Assembly: GCA_034359265.1 (NCBI GenBank)
Contig: CP136890.1
Span: 89,119,501 to 89,183,500, forward strand
Direction: 5' to 3'
Length of the DNA stretch: 64,000 nt
DNA from: Canna indica
Lineage: Eukaryota; Streptophyta; Magnoliopsida; Zingiberales; Cannaceae
Position 1 is the stretch's first letter; each line of letters opens with the position of its first letter. Under the pieces are notes generated by a model. That model searched no databases. It was not told the origin of the DNA and saw only the letters and a list, made by a program, of their open reading frames with translations. The position numbers were made by a program, and so were the translations under genes. Positions 22,560 to 35,108 of this stretch are shown here, one piece after another.

Positions 22560-23286
22560 CCCTAAGTCTGACCCCTCTTAGCTACGGAACCCACTGACAT
22601 CGGTGTCTTTTCTCTGGTCTGATCAGGCTACTGGCTACCTCTTCCAAGATAATCCCTCCTGAAGTGCCCAACCTGCACACACCCAAAACATGCCTCAGAA
22701 CAAAACCGCTCTGTGGTCGCACATAACAATGGCCCATAAGCATATGGTTGCTCTACACCCATAATTTATATTTCCTGAAATCTAAGAGAAAGATCCTCCA
22801 ATCAATCCAAAATTTCATCTAGATGGGAAATTTACTCTCAGCCAACCCCTGTAGATCCCTTCTACAGAACTCTATCAACCGCCCCCCTAGGATCCCTAGG
22901 GCCACCCTAACCATACTACACCATAAATATTTAACTCTATGACGAGATCCAATGAATCATTCAAGATACTAAACAATCATTGCAAAGATCTCTAATCCAA
23001 GCACCCATACAAAGGTAGCCCCGCCTAAAATGGTGCACTCTCTAGTACAGGGTCATTCACGGCCTCAAGCTGTGCTACCCTGGGACTGTTCCAGTTCCTC
23101 CTCCCTGTCGAGTGCCTCAGTCAGCTTAGCCACTCGGGCCTGCAGCTGCACAACCATGGGATATGGTCCCACCTCCTCCCGTGCCTGCGGTGGTCTCCCT
23201 CGACCCAAGCCTCGGCCTCGGCCTTGGCATCGGCGCTCAGTGGAGTTGCTATCACTACCGCTCCTTGTGGCATCGAAGGCTTCCAT
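22560..23286 (-). pseudogene. gypsy gag, largely deleted
   Basis: An N-terminal frame (23286-23065, 73 aa) has RGRGLGRGRPPQAREEVGPY and a heptad-like QLQARVAKLTEALDREE. A zinc-knuckle remnant (CFGCVQVGHFRRD) is readable on the minus strand near 22690-22640. The capsid portion normally between them is absent: 22750-23030 holds no matching frame. Without capsid the element could only have moved with help. Confidence 0.65.
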
Positions 23287-23483
23287 TGATCTGGAAACAC
23301 CAGAAAAGAAATAATTCTATATTAAGCAACTGAATTCACCCACTATTTCGCAAACTAAACCACAGGTCGCGTTAAGGTGCAGACTTAGCCCATTGATCTC
23401 ATAGCATACCCCTATCGTATATTGACACGCTAGCAATGCCCTATACGATGACAACTCTAGGTCATAGTAGGACCGAACCACAT

Positions 23484-23495
23484 GCTCTGATACCA
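23484..23495 (-). other. gypsy primer binding site
   Basis: The minus strand reads TGGTATCAGAGC, a perfect initiator tRNA-Met complement, four bases inside the 5' LTR. Confidence 0.92.
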
Positions 23496-23929
23496 ACTTT
23501 GTCACGCCCCAACTCAGGGTCACATGACCGGCCAAGGTATACGTGCCTATACCCCGAAGCCTAACCCATGCACATGCCAACATTATAAATAACAAGTAAA
23601 TAATAGATTTTAATAATAAAAGAACCAAAACAGATTTTCATTTCAAAACAACAAGGTTTTAATTACATATCTTAAGTGCGGAAATAAATCGAAGAGCAAT
23701 AGTCATTTTAATAAATAAAGCTGAATAAAACGTGAATGTCCTCACGAGACTACAACTCCAAATACCAAAATAAAAGTGCATGACAACCTACTACAAACTC
23801 GACTAGACCCCTAACTAGGACTGCTATGAGATCATGTGGCTCCTCTGCCCTCCAGCTGGGCCAAGTGCTCCAGCCTACCTCACCGGTCAAGCTCTGCAAA
23901 ACAAACACTACTAGAAATTGAGTCTTCAG

Positions 23930-24165
23930 CAACGGCTATCAGCAACGGCCGCTCAAGCCGTTGCTATTTGCAACGGCATTCTTACGGCCGCCTGAGCCAT
24001 TGCAGATATGTTGTATCTGCAACGGCTTTCTAACGGACACGCGAGCCATTGCTGATGATTTTAATTATCAGCAACGGCTTTCTAACGGACAAGTGAGCCG
24101 TTGCTGATGATAACTTATGAGCAACGGCTTTCTAACGGGCGAGTGAGCCGTTGCTGATAAGTTTA
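23930..24165. repeat. CACTA2 left subterminal repeats
   Basis: Repeated CAGCAACGGCTTTCTAACGG and AGCCGTTGCTGAT occur in direct and inverted order, about eight to ten motif copies. Such subterminal arrays bind the accessory transposon protein in En/Spm. Confidence 0.85.
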
Positions 24166-25186
24166 TATAGGGCACGCGATCGCGCCCGACCCTTCTTCCT
24201 CCCGCTGCTGCCGCCGCCACCTCCTCCTCCCGCCTCTCGCCGCCGCTGCCGACGCCGACGACGCCTCTTCCTCCTCCCGCTGCTGCCAACACTGTCAGGT
24301 ATACATCGTCGGTCGGCCGTCTCTTCCCATTGTGGCCGGCGGGAAATCCGACCGAAACCCTAAAAATAGGGTTTCGGCCGATGGCCGCTGCCGGACCTTG
24401 TACAGTGGCCGGACAGTGTGTCCGGCCACTGTACGCCGGCGCCGGAGTCCACCTGACTCCGGCGCCGGAATTTGTAGATTAATATATATTTTTTAATTGT
24501 TAATTAATTGTTAATTAATTGTTATTTAATTATTTAATAAATTATTTAGATTAATTGTTTAATTTGTTAGATTAAGTATTAGGGTTTTGATTAATTTTGG
24601 AATCGTCCACTTCGGACGCGCGCCGGAATCGTCCACTTCGGACGCGCACTGGAATCGTCCAATTCGGACTCTTGCCGAAATCGTCGAATTTGGACTCGTG
24701 TCGGAATTATCCAATATGGACTCGAACTGTCTCGAAACATTTAGAAAATAATCATCCATCCGACGAGTTGATATGTTTCACGTACGCATCGACGAGTCGG
24801 ATATGATTTAGCAAAACCTTAGATCCGTTCGGGGATTGTATGCTCGTGTAAAAGAAGTAGATGATCGATCTTTTATACGACGTATAATTCTTGAATTGTC
24901 CCTGATTGGATAATTTGGGAATATAGTTATTTGTACTGCACTTACGTTTTTATTTTAACTGTTAACTAATTATTCTAAATTTCGTCAACATCTCTCTTGT
25001 TCTCCGATACGCGCCCAGATGATATGCGTATTCGGAGAATTGTAGGGAGATGCTGCGGAAATTTAGAATGAAGTTAACGGTTAAAATAAGTACTTAGTGC
25101 AATATAAATAACATAAATCCCGAATGAAATAGGACAATCTCACCTAAAGACATTAACCAAAGAAATTGTCATTGATTGACAGAATC
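24166..25186. promoter_or_regulatory. CACTA2 leader region, GC-rich then AT-rich
   Basis: 24180-24300 is a CCG/CTC-rich stretch. 24370-24470 is rich in GCCGG. 24590-24730 has several copies of GGAATCGTCCACTTCGGAC. These blocks also occur in CACTA1 (34370-34900) and CACTA3 (43150-43600), so they belong to the element's promoter/leader. No ORF in it looks real. Confidence 0.55.
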
Positions 25187-28100
25187 ATGTCGGCTGATCG
25201 AAGTTGGATATACCGACGTCTTGATCGTGGAGCTTTAACGAATGAGTTTCGATTAGGTGTAACGTACTTCCTAAAATTTGCCTATTCGAATCGGAATTTC
25301 GTTAGCATCGGTGATCAAATCTGATGTTCGTGCCGCATTTGTTCGAATGGACGATTTTTGGATCGGGAGACTGTCACTCTGCATCTATATAGCAAATGAT
25401 TTGCACCAAGATATTTTCTATGGACTTGTCACGGGGAGTCACGCGAAGTCGGGACGTCGAGCAATCATGTCGTTCAGACATATGGTGAATCTTCCTCTGC
25501 TGGTGCTTCTTCATCCAGTCAATGTAATCCCTATAGAACTATGATACTTGATAGTCTTCGGGGGTCAATTCCACCTGAATGATAATGTTGATCGGCCAGT
25601 TCTTCAGACATCAGTCCCACCAGATACTACAGCGGTTGATATCACAGAAGTACAAACTGCGGTAGAGATTGAATTACCGAATAAAGAAGCTGCAGAATTT
25701 TACGAGATGTTGAAAGCTGCCGATGAACCTTTGTATGAGAATTGTCCTAAATACACTAGGTTTTCAGCAATGACACAGCTCTTAAACATCAAGGCCGATT
25801 GTAATATCAGCGGAGTTGCGTATGATCGGATTGCTGGATTGATTAATGGAATGCTGCCTACTGATAACAAGTTTGAGCCAACATTTTATAAAACTAAAAA
25901 GCAAATGAGAAAATTGGGGCTTGGGTACGAAAAAATACACGCGTGCCAAAATAACTGCATTTTTATTATAAAGAAAATGTGCAGTTGGATAAATGCCCTG
26001 TATGTCAACATCCTCGTTACAAGGAGAAGAAATCAATCCGACAGAAAAATATCCCGTTTAAGGTGCTTCGGTATTTTCCACTAACACCGAGGGTTCAAAG
26101 ATTATTCATGTCGGAAAAGACAGCCCCTACATGAGTTGGCATGCAAGAAGTCGTGATGATACAGTAATGACTCATCCATCTGACAATGAAGCATGGAAAC
26201 ATTTGGATACTTGTTATCCTTCATTTGCTAGGGATACTAGAAATATCAGATTTGGATTGTGCACAGATGGTTTTAATCCATTTGGACATTCTACAACTCC
26301 TTGTTCAGTTTGGCCAGTGCTGCTGACAGTTTATAATTTGCCACCGTCAATGTGCATGAATGATGAATTTTTTATCTTTCGATGATTATTCCGGATCCTA
26401 AGGGTCCGCGAAAAGAAATTGACATATTTCTCATACCCTTGATAGATGAATTGAAAATATTGTGGACTGAGGGAGCTGTCACTTATGATTGTCATCGGAA
26501 GCAAAACTTCAATTTAAAGGCCGCGGTCTTGTGGACGATCAATGATTTCCCGACATACGGCATGTTGTCTGGTTGGAGCACTCACGGCCGACTCTCTTGT
26601 CCGTATTGTATGGAACACTCTAAATCAATCAGTCTTCAGAACAGACGAAAAATCTCATTCTTTGATTGTCATCGTCGATTCCTACCGGTTAATCATCAGT
26701 ATCGAAGGAATCATAATAAATTTACTAAGGGCAGAGTCGAAAGAGATGGGCCACCACCGATGTTGTCTGGTGAACAAATGTTAGCACGTGTTTCAGCACT
26801 TCCAGATATAGTATTTGGTCACAATGAAAGAGTGTCAGGTTTTGGCCAAACACATAACTGGGTGAAAAAAAGTATCTTTTGGTAATTGCCCTATTGGAGT
26901 TCATTATTGATTCGACATAATTTAGATGTCATGCACATTGAAAAAAATGTGTTTGATAATATTTTCAACACTTTGATGGATATTTCCGGAAAAACTAAAG
27001 ATAATGTCAAAGCCCGACATGATATGAAAATACTTTATAAAAGACCAGAGTTGGAGTTACAAGAGGTCAACGGACGATATCTGAAATCGAAGGCCCCATA
27101 TGTGTTAAATAAATAACAGATCAAAGATGTTTGTCAATGGGTAAAAGAACTCAGATTACCCGATGGATATGCTTCAAACTTATCTCGATGTGTGAACGTC
27201 GATGATTGCAAAATATCAGGGATGAAGAGCCATGATTGTCATGTATTCATGCAGAGATTACTTCCGATCGCATTTCGAGATCTTCTACCTGATAATATTT
27301 GGGGTCCGTTGACTGAATTAAGTATGTTTTTTAGAAACATCTGTGCAAATGTCCTTCGAGTCGAAGATATGTCAACACTTGAAAATAATATTGTTGAAAT
27401 CATATGCAAGCTGGAGCAGTTTTTTCCTCCTATATTTTTTGACTCGATGGAGCATCTATCGATACACTTGGCATACGAGGCACGAGTTGGTGGCCCCGTT
27501 CAATATCGGTGGATGTACTTATTTGAAAGATACATGAATCGTCTGAAGAAAAAAGTAAAGAACACCGCAGTTGTTCAAGGATCAATATCTGAATCGTATA
27601 TCATCTAATAAATTTCAATATTCTGCTCATTTTACTTTGAATCGACAGTACAGACAATATTTGATCGTCTTCCACGTAACGACGACAGGGGTGTTCGACA
27701 TTCAGATGGACGTTTAAATATATTTTCTCACTCTGGTCGTGCTTTTGGTTCTCGTCCATCTCGACACTTAAGCGAGGAAGAGTATCATTTGGCACACTTG
27801 TATGTATTACTCAATTGTCCAGAGATTGAACAATTCATTGAAATATTTGACATTGAGATGGTGCAAAAATACTCTATTCACAACGATCAAGAATTGGAGA
27901 GATTACGGAATCGTGATTTCCCTACTTGGATTCAGACTTAGAGCAAAGATCACAGAGCTGAAATAGATGAAAGAATATTTGAGTTTGTTAGTGGACCGTC
28001 GCGACTTGTGTCGTGCTATAGCGGATATTTTGTTAATGGGTATAAATTTCACACGGTTGAATATTCATTTACAAAGAAGACGATGAATGCTGGGGTCTGT

Positions 28101-28670
28101 GTGAAAGGGACAACCTATGTTGAATGTGATATGGATTTTTATGGACTGGTGGAAGAAGTGATAGAGTTGCAATACTTCGGCTTGAAATCAGTTATTCTAT
28201 TTAGATGTCATTGGTTCGATACAACAGAAAGGGGCATGAAAGTTCCTCCAAAATACAAACTTGTTGAGGTTAATTACAAATCTAAATTGGCAGCAAATGA
28301 GCCTTTTATATTGGCATCACAAGCCGAACAAGTATATTACGCCAAGTATCCGGCTCAAAATAAAGATAGAGCATATTGGCGTGTAGTCTGTAAGACAAAA
28401 GGTAGAGGAAAAATTGATCCAATAGTAGGAGAAAATGAGCTGATACCTGATATGACACATGATTTTTATCAAGAAGATGATCCTCCTGCTGTAGATCGAA
28501 TTATTCCAATACTCGAAGATACAGACACAACGTCAATTCAATTAGAAGTTACATATACTGATGATGACGATCATGAAATTGAGGAAGCTGGAGATGAAGA
28601 AGATGAAGAAGAGGAAGATGAGGAAGAACAGGAAGAATTCGAAGACTATTATTCAGATGATGAGGAATAA
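25187..28670 (+). pseudogene. CACTA2 tnp2 transposase, near full length, several breaks
   Basis: Order of parts: Transpos_assoc zinc domain (25187-25450; MSADRSWIYRRLDRGALTNE, CSCRICSNGRFLDRETVTLH), linker, tnp2 core (25640-27110; DNEAWKHLDTCYPSFARD, YCMEHSKSIS, SLLIRHNLDVMHIEKNVFDN), DUF4218 (27192-27608; DCHVFMQRLLPIAFRDLLP), DUF4216 (28008-28400; GTTYVECDMDFYGLVEEVIE) and an acidic tail ending EDYYSDDEE. Breaks include TGA at 25322 and 25399, a one-base insertion near 25558, a frame change near 26380, TAA at 26883 and 27114, and TAG near 27941. All domains remain, so this was recently a full TNP2 gene. Confidence 0.9.
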
Positions 28671-30129
28671 TTGTAAAGTATATATTTTATTAAATATATC
28701 TCTACTATTTATACAATAATCTGATTATATGTCTCTTCGATAGATATGTCTGGTCGTGGTCATCGATGCAGGAGAGCTTCGGAGTCTCCGATCGGTGAGA
28801 CTCCAGCACTTACTCATGCTGCTGATCCTCCTGTTGCTGATCCTCATGCCGATGATACTGCCGAGGCTAGTATATCCAGACGCAGGCGGCCACGCGGGCC
28901 GAACAGGTGGTAGCCTCCACCAACCACAGAGTCATGTAGATTGATTAGCGTGATTGGGGAGCGGTAATATATCATGAATTATGAATCATTACAAATTCAT
29001 TATATCATAATATAATATTAAAATTTATTTTTATTGTGCAGGTTCGAGCAAGAAGAAATGCCGAGGAGCATTTCTTCTACTAATCGACGATACATGGCCT
29101 ACGTGGTCTCACGTGCCTAGCGAGCACGTCGACATGTTATGGCGTGAGTTTGAGGCACATATTATTATTATTATTTTTACATGCATGATGATTAATATTG
29201 GTACTGATATTATTATTTTGCAGGCTCACTATACATGGACCGAGGACCAAAGGCCCTTCATTTACGCTGCCTGGGAGGCTATTTCCCAGGCAAGGTACAA
29301 CGGGCAGCTGGGGCAAGCTCGGTCCCAGGCGATGGCCCGAGCTGGGACCACTAACATCGCGGAGACTCGGGGATACGGCCCCGATTGGATTACTCCGGAT
29401 ATATGGGACCAGCTCGTGGGAATATGGTCGACGGATCGATGGCAGAAGGTTTCTCGGAATGCGGCTAGAAATCGCATGTCGGGGGGAGCAGCGCGTCACA
29501 CCGGCGGCTCTGTTGCATTTGCAGTGCACGCGAACTGTATGGTAAGTATATCTTTTAATTATATATTTTATTTGTTACTATGTGTACTAATTAATGTATT
29601 TGTTTTGTAAATGTAGACGACGGTGTCGGATGACGGGACTGTCCAGCGACCCTCCCCGATGGCGGTGTTTGAGCGGACTCACCGTCGAGCACATGGGACG
29701 GGGGAGTACATCGACAACCGCGCTGCATACATTATGGTAACTATATCTTTGTTTAAATTATTCATTATATATTTATAATTTAAGTTTTATGATCAATATT
29801 AAACAAAAAATCAAACTCGAGTAGGAGACCTACAGCCAGATGGTGGTGCAGCGCGGGGGTACCCCCGAGGACTTTGACGCAGCAACGTGGGTCGAGGCCG
29901 CAGGTGGTTGGGACCATGGCCGCGTATATGGCTTCGCAGATAGTGGTCATGCGCGAGCCGTACTAGGGCCACTTGGGGCACCGACCCCTCCGGTCGCTAG
30001 TGAGCGGCCGTCCACCTCTAGATCCTGTTATGATCATAGTAGCAGAATAAGGACTCTAGAGGACACAGTCGCGCGTCAGACTGAGATAATGGAGCACCAT
30101 AGTCAGATGATGGCGGATATACAAGCTAT

Positions 30130-30776
30130 TATGGGTGAGCATCGATTCGGTTCGGTTAAAAACCGAACCGAAAATTCGGTTAACCGAACCGAACCAAAGA
30201 AAATTTTTTAACCGTTTACCGAACCGAAAAAATTTGGTTAGTTCGGTTCGGTTAACCGAATTTTCTGTTTGGTTCGGTTAACCGAAAAGATAAAAAAAAT
30301 TTTCAAAGAATGCATGTGGACTCAAACTCGGCCAATTGAGAATTAGATTTTAATTTTTACCCTTCTAACCATCTTAGCAAACATTACTATCAATTTATAT
30401 ATAACTAACATCTATTATATATATATCGAATGTTAAATAAATATTATTACACAACATGGGATTCGAACCCGGGCGGCGGAAAGCTAAACATAACACTTAA
30501 CCACCAAGACAAATGCAAACATCTAATATATCTGTTATTATATATATATATATATACATACACATATATATATATATACATATATATTCGGTTAATTCGG
30601 TAAATTAACCGAACCGTCGGTTAATTTACCGAACCGAACCGAAAACCGAACCCAAAAAATTTTTTAACCAAAAACCGAACCGAAATTAATTCGGTTAATT
30701 CGGTTCGGTTAAATCGGTTTTGGTTCGGTCGATTTCGGTTCGGTTTCGGTGAATCGGGGAAGTTTGCTCACCCCTA
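30130..30776. mobile_element. hAT-type MITE, 647 bp
   Basis: The ends read TATGGGTGAGCA and, complemented, TAGGGGTGAGCA. The flanking 8-bp duplication CAAGCTAT lies at 30122-30129 and 30777-30784. The uninterrupted site is seen in CACTA3 (around 40495-40510). The body has many AACCGAACCGA/TCGGTTCGGTT repeats at both ends, a TA microsatellite (30536-30590) and a tRNA-like block. Confidence 0.92.
30452..30516 (-). other. tRNA-like Pol III segment inside MITE
   Basis: The minus strand contains an A-box-like TGGTTAAGTG (30494-30503) and a B-box GGGTTCGAATCC (30459-30470), about 24 bp apart. The surrounding sequence cannot fold into a full cloverleaf by eye, so it is a tRNA relic or a SINE-type head. 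Confidence 0.5.
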
Positions 30777-31202
30777 CAAGCTATGCTACGCAACATGTCA
30801 GGTCATCCCGAAGCAGGCATCTCTTCGGCATCATCTAATCCATCGTCCTCGAGTCAGTCCACGCCGGTGTACACTCAAGCACTCCAGACCCCGCCATATG
30901 ATCCAGACCATCCTCCATCGTCATCGTGAGATTTTTTTTTATATTGAGTTTGTTACTGAGATATTGGACTTGTTTAATTTATTTTGTTTGGATATTGATA
31001 CTTCAATTTTGCATTTGAATAGTTTTTATACTATTGTGGATTATTATCAATATAAATATAATTGTTTTGATGTATATCTTGGTGTATTTGTGATGTGTGA
31101 ATGAATGTGTGTATGAGTGTATGGGTGCGTGAGTTATGTATCAGATAATGTATCAATGTATCAATGGAAATTTTAAATTTTAAATTTTTTCGTTACCAGG
31201 TT

Positions 31203-31512
31203 CACATCATCAGCAACGGCTTTCCCACGATCGTCCGTGGGAAAGCCGTTGCTAAAAGTGTATCGAAAGCCGTTGCTGATGACCTACAGCAACGGCTTAG
31301 CGACGGGATTTTACTAACGGCGTTGCTACGGACTCAGCGGCCGTTGCTATTAATGTTATCAGCAACGGCTCCGGGTCCGTGGCAAAACCGTTGCTGATAA
31401 TATTGTTAGCAATGGCCCGAGCGGCCGTTGCTGATCCGTTGCTAAGTTATCAGCAACGCGACTTTCTGCCACGGCTCCATTGCAACGGCTCGACCGTTGC
31501 TGATGCTCATTT
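31203..31512. repeat. CACTA2 right subterminal repeats
   Basis: A dense set of CAGCAACGGCTT and AGCCGTTGCTGAT motifs, about a dozen, ends 11 bp before the terminus. The matching array of CACTA3 is at 39755-40075. Confidence 0.85.
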
Positions 31513-33594
31513 TTCTAGTAGTGAAAACAAAACAACGACAACGGGTGAGTTCAAAGAACTCACTTAGCAGTTTTACCAACCCTCACAAATCAACATCACA
31601 GAGATAACAAGAATATGTCTATCTCTACAGAGGCAATGTCATAAAGGTGTGACTAGCTACTAGGCCAATAGGCCACCCATACCCACGACATCTAGTTCTT
31701 CAAAGAGGTGCATCAGGCCGAAGCCCTACCATGCCCGAAGGTAACGTCACCTAAAAATGTGCATCAGGTCGAGCCCTACCATACCTAGAGGCAACATCAC
31801 CGTCAAGAGGTGCATCGAGTCGAATCCCTACCATGCCCAAAGGCAACATCACCATCAAGAGGTGCATCGGGTCGAATCCCTATCATGCCCAAAGGAAACT
31901 GCGCACATATCAAGATAATCGGGGGCCCTCCGAACTTATCCTGCAGGTTGGGAATTTACATCCAACCACACGGGCGTAGCCCGTAACCTGGCTCCTAAAT
32001 GAGCCGCTCCGTCATTCCCAAGGATATGGTGCATCAAGACCTAAGTCAAGATTCTCCTACGGTGCCCTAAGGGTGTCCCCACTATGAAGCGTCTCAACAC
32101 TTCAAACCCGACACTTACCCCTTAGACCCGCAACATCATGAACCCGTGTGGTTTTATTTCATGAATACCTTGTAAGTTGGTTCATAACAGATCATGCTCA
32201 CCCTTAGACACAATTTTAATTATAGAATTAAAATCTAGATCATCTCAATTAGGGTTTTGTTTTAGAGTTTTGTTCTGCCCAGAAGTGCTATGTATACCCC
32301 GAATCTACTCTTCAAAGTGTGTCCTATATTTTCTGGTCAAAACGATAGGTTACACGTCTATAATCAGAGATCAAATCACGTAATAACAGAGAAATTAAAA
32401 ATCAGCCCAGATTCAATAAACAACACATAAATTTCATAAAGCTGAAATTTCCAGCACAACATGAAATAAAATCCGAATTCTGCATAATTAAATTCCTAAA
32501 TTTCTAACATCACAGATTCAAGTCATCATGCCAATCGTGCATACAATATCATAATTTTTACTAAATAAAAACTAACACATATAACAAAAATTCCTTAATC
32601 AAGAATCAAGCATTAAGATCAAGAACCCCTTCTCAAGAACCCTTAATTAGTCATTATCAAGATCTTAATCCTACCACATGATTTCTACCAAAATCATAGA
32701 TTTAATCCTAAGCATGGAATCCACAAACCAAGAACCAAATTGGGAGAATAAATCATGATTTGCATATCAAGAAAACATGGTAAGAACTCGAACAAAATCC
32801 AAGAACAAGACATAAATACCGAGCCGTCACGAACGGCTTCAAAAAAATTCGATTAAAATCCCGAAGAGAGAGGGTAAACCACTCACCTTAATTTGGAAAA
32901 ATATTAGGAAAGAAATACCGGACGACGACCTCGAATCCGGCTTCAAAAGGCTGACGGCTCAACCCAAAAATATAGCTCCAAGGGGAAAGAAGAGAGGGAG
33001 AGGAAGCAGGCGGCTCGGCTCGGCTCCAAGGACAAAGAAGGAAGAGAGGAAAAGGAAGAAGAATCTGGCGGCTCGGCTCGGCTCTGGGTGGCTGCGGCTC
33101 CAAGGAGCAAAGGGAAAGGGGACTGGTGGCTTGGATTGGCTTGGCGTCTAGCTCCCTTTCTCAACTTTTTAGGTGGCTCCAAAATAAGAGCCACAAGCCA
33201 TTAGGGGGGGTTTTATACACCCTCCTCAACCCTAAGCCCTTACATCCTTAATTCACAACTCGCATCCACCTTAAGCCAAAACCAAAATCCGCTAACCCGA
33301 TAGACTTAAATAATTTAATTAATCTCATTCTAATAAATCACAAATAATTAATTAAATACTCATATGAATATATATAATTAGCAATTATGCGCACACAACA
33401 CCAAATTAAATACTCTCAACTACCCAAGCCTAAAAGTTTATAAATTTATAAATTTATATTCTACTTACCCGAGCTCGCAAGCTCGCTCCGGACCATGAGT
33501 CGACTCGACTCGACCACGAACTAGTCCGCTAGGTTGGCAAATATACATAAAAGGAAAAAATAATAAATTTAAATATCTAGGATATTACAAAGAT

Positions 33595-35093
33595 TCACCA
33601 TGTGTCTGAACGACAGAATTGCTCGACGTCCCGACTTCACGTGACTCCCCGTGATAAGTTCATAGAAAATATCTTGGTGCAAATCTTTTGCTATATAGAT
33701 GCAGAGTGACAGTTTCCCGATCCAAAAATTGTTCATTCAAGCAAATGCGGCACGGATATCGAATTTTCTCATCGACGCTAACGAATTTCCTATTCGAATA
33801 TGCGAAATTTAGGAAGTAAGTTATGCTTAATCGAAAATCATTCGTTAAAGCTCCACGATCAAGACGTCGGTACATCCAACTTCGATTAGCCGACATGATT
33901 CTGTCAATCAATAATAATTTCTTCGGTTAATGCCTTTAGGTGAGATGGTCATATTCCATTCGGGATTTATGTTATTCATATATCACTAAGTATTTCTTTT
34001 AACCCTTAACTTCATTCTAAATTTCGGTAGCATCTCCCTACAGTTCTTCGAATACGCATATCATCTGGGCGCGTATCGGAGAATAAGAGAGATGCTGTTG
34101 AAATTTAGAATAAGTTAATGGTTAAAAGAAAAAACTAAGTGCAATACAAATAACTATATTCTCAAATTGTCCAATCAAGGACAATTCAAGGGTTGTACGT
34201 CGTATAAAAGATCATCTACGTACTTCTTTTTTACGAACATACAACCCCCAAACGGATCTAAGGTTTTGTTAAATCGTATCCAACTCGTCGATGCGTATGT
34301 GAAAAGTATCAACTCGTCGGATGGATGATTATTTTCTAAATATTTCGAGTCAGTTCAAGTCCATATAGTAGACAATTTCGACACGAGTCTAAAGTGGACG
34401 ATTCTGGCGAGAGTCCGAAATGGACGATTTCGGCGCGAGTCCGAAGTGGACGATTCCGGCGCGAGTCCACTGAGGACGACTCCGGACTAATTAACATTTT
34501 AACTAATTATTTAATATTAATTTAAAACATTTTAATTAATTTAAATAATTAACATACCATGATTAATCTAAAAATTAATCTAAACTATAACAATTAATCT
34601 AAATCATAACAATTAATCTAAAAATTAATCTAAATCATAACAATTAATCTAAACCCTAAAAATTAATCTAACAATTAATCTATAAATTAAACAATTAATT
34701 AAAAATTAAATAATTAATTAGAAATCCATAATTAATGGATTTTCGACGCCGGAGTCCGGGTGGACTCCGGCGCCGGCGTCCAATGTTCGGACACTGGACA
34801 ACTATCCGACCGTCGGTCATCGACTGAAACCCTACATTAAGGGTTTCGGTCGGATTAAATGGGAAGGAAGGGGCGAGAGGCGACGAGGAATACCTGGAAC
34901 AGACGGGGCGGCGACGACGGTCGAAATCAGCGGTCGACGACGGCTAAGGTAATTAATATCTATAACGGCTCGCGTGTTCGTTAGAAAGTCGTTACAGATC
35001 CATCATATCTGCAACGACTTGAGCGGTCGTACGAACGTTGTTGCATATAGCAATGGGTTGAGCGGTCGTTGCTGATAGACGTTGCTAAAGAAT
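33595..35093 (-). pseudogene. CACTA1 5' part: tnp2 first domain and leader
   Basis: 33911-33660 encodes the Transpos_assoc domain (MSANRSWMYRRLDRGALTND, RDRETVTLHLYSK-like) with all parts readable, followed upstream (33912-34900) by the family leader and by degenerate subterminal repeats (34960-35090). The domain continues into 16150-16720 across the gypsy insertion. The subterminal repeats are more mutated than in CACTA2 (for example GCAACGACTTGAGCGGTCGT), so this is an older copy. Confidence 0.82.
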
Positions 35094-35108
35094 AAATTTC
35101 TAGTAGTG
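35094..35108 (-). repeat. CACTA1 terminal inverted repeat
   Basis: The complement reads CACTACTAGAAATTT, as at the CACTA2 left end; TAA follows as a possible target duplication. Confidence 0.85.

Larger units (their letters stand above)
28746..30929 (+). pseudogene. CACTA2 second gene (Transposase_24 / TNP1-like), split by MITE
   Basis: A multi-exon gene. A short basic exon opens MSGRGHRCRRASESPIGETP. A further exon (29222-29540) carries the Transposase_24-like core (YTWTEDQRPFIYAAWEAISQ, WDQLVGIWSTDRWQKVSRNA). The next has DGTVQRPSPMAVFERTHR. A final exon has QRGGTPEDFDAATWVEAAGG, then a coiled coil (RIRTLEDTVARQTEIMEHHS) and a Ser/Pro tail. A hAT MITE interrupts the coiled-coil exon at 30130-30776. 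Proteins of this type bind subterminal repeats. A TAG near 28912 also breaks the first exon. Exon borders are inferred. Confidence 0.8.
23906..31523 (+). mobile_element. CACTA2 (En/Spm), near-complete, both ends intact
   Basis: The ends read CACTACTAGAAATTGAG (left) and CACTACTAGAAAAATGAGC (right, complement), with a 3-bp AAA duplication (23903-23905, 31524-31526). The empty site is visible in the other LTR (17111-17135). It holds subterminal repeat arrays, a tnp2 gene and a second Transposase_24-type gene. A 647-bp MITE is nested in the second gene. Of the three family members this is closest to autonomous. Confidence 0.95.
16721..33589 (-). mobile_element. Ty3/gypsy retrotransposon with nested CACTA2
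   Basis: The 3' LTR is at 16721-19323, pol and a reduced gag at 19417-23286, the primer site at 23484-23495, and the 5' LTR at 23500-33589 holds CACTA2. LTR ends are TGTAATATCC...GTGACA (minus). Pol order protease-RT-RNaseH-integrase is that of gypsy; the RT sequence resembles Tekay/Del-type elements. It sits in CACTA1 with duplication AAGAT. Confidence 0.92.
23500..33589 (-). repeat. gypsy 5' LTR, interrupted by CACTA2
   Basis: It consists of 23500-23905 and 31524-33589, about 2.47 kb of LTR after subtracting CACTA2. It starts TGTCACGCCCC, ends GGATATTACA and matches the 3' LTR throughout, apart from two fewer VNTR units and scattered substitutions. Confidence 0.9.
14216..35108 (-). mobile_element. 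CACTA1 (En/Spm), split by gypsy element
   Basis: Two parts, 14216-16720 and 33595-35108, form one CACTA transposon on the minus strand; the gypsy element at 16721-33589 separates them. Its terminal sequence on the right reads CACTACTAGAAATTT (complement, 35094-35108), with a possible TAA duplication after it. The other end and the second gene are missing, cut off by LTR C. Compared with CACTA2, the DUF4218-coding part is deleted (junction near 15195). The family is shared with CACTA2 and CACTA3. Confidence 0.85.

Noticed and set aside
29137..29545. Antisense and alternative-frame ORFs over the Transposase_24 exon
   Set aside because: The plus frame at 29222 carries the recognisable domain; the others do not.
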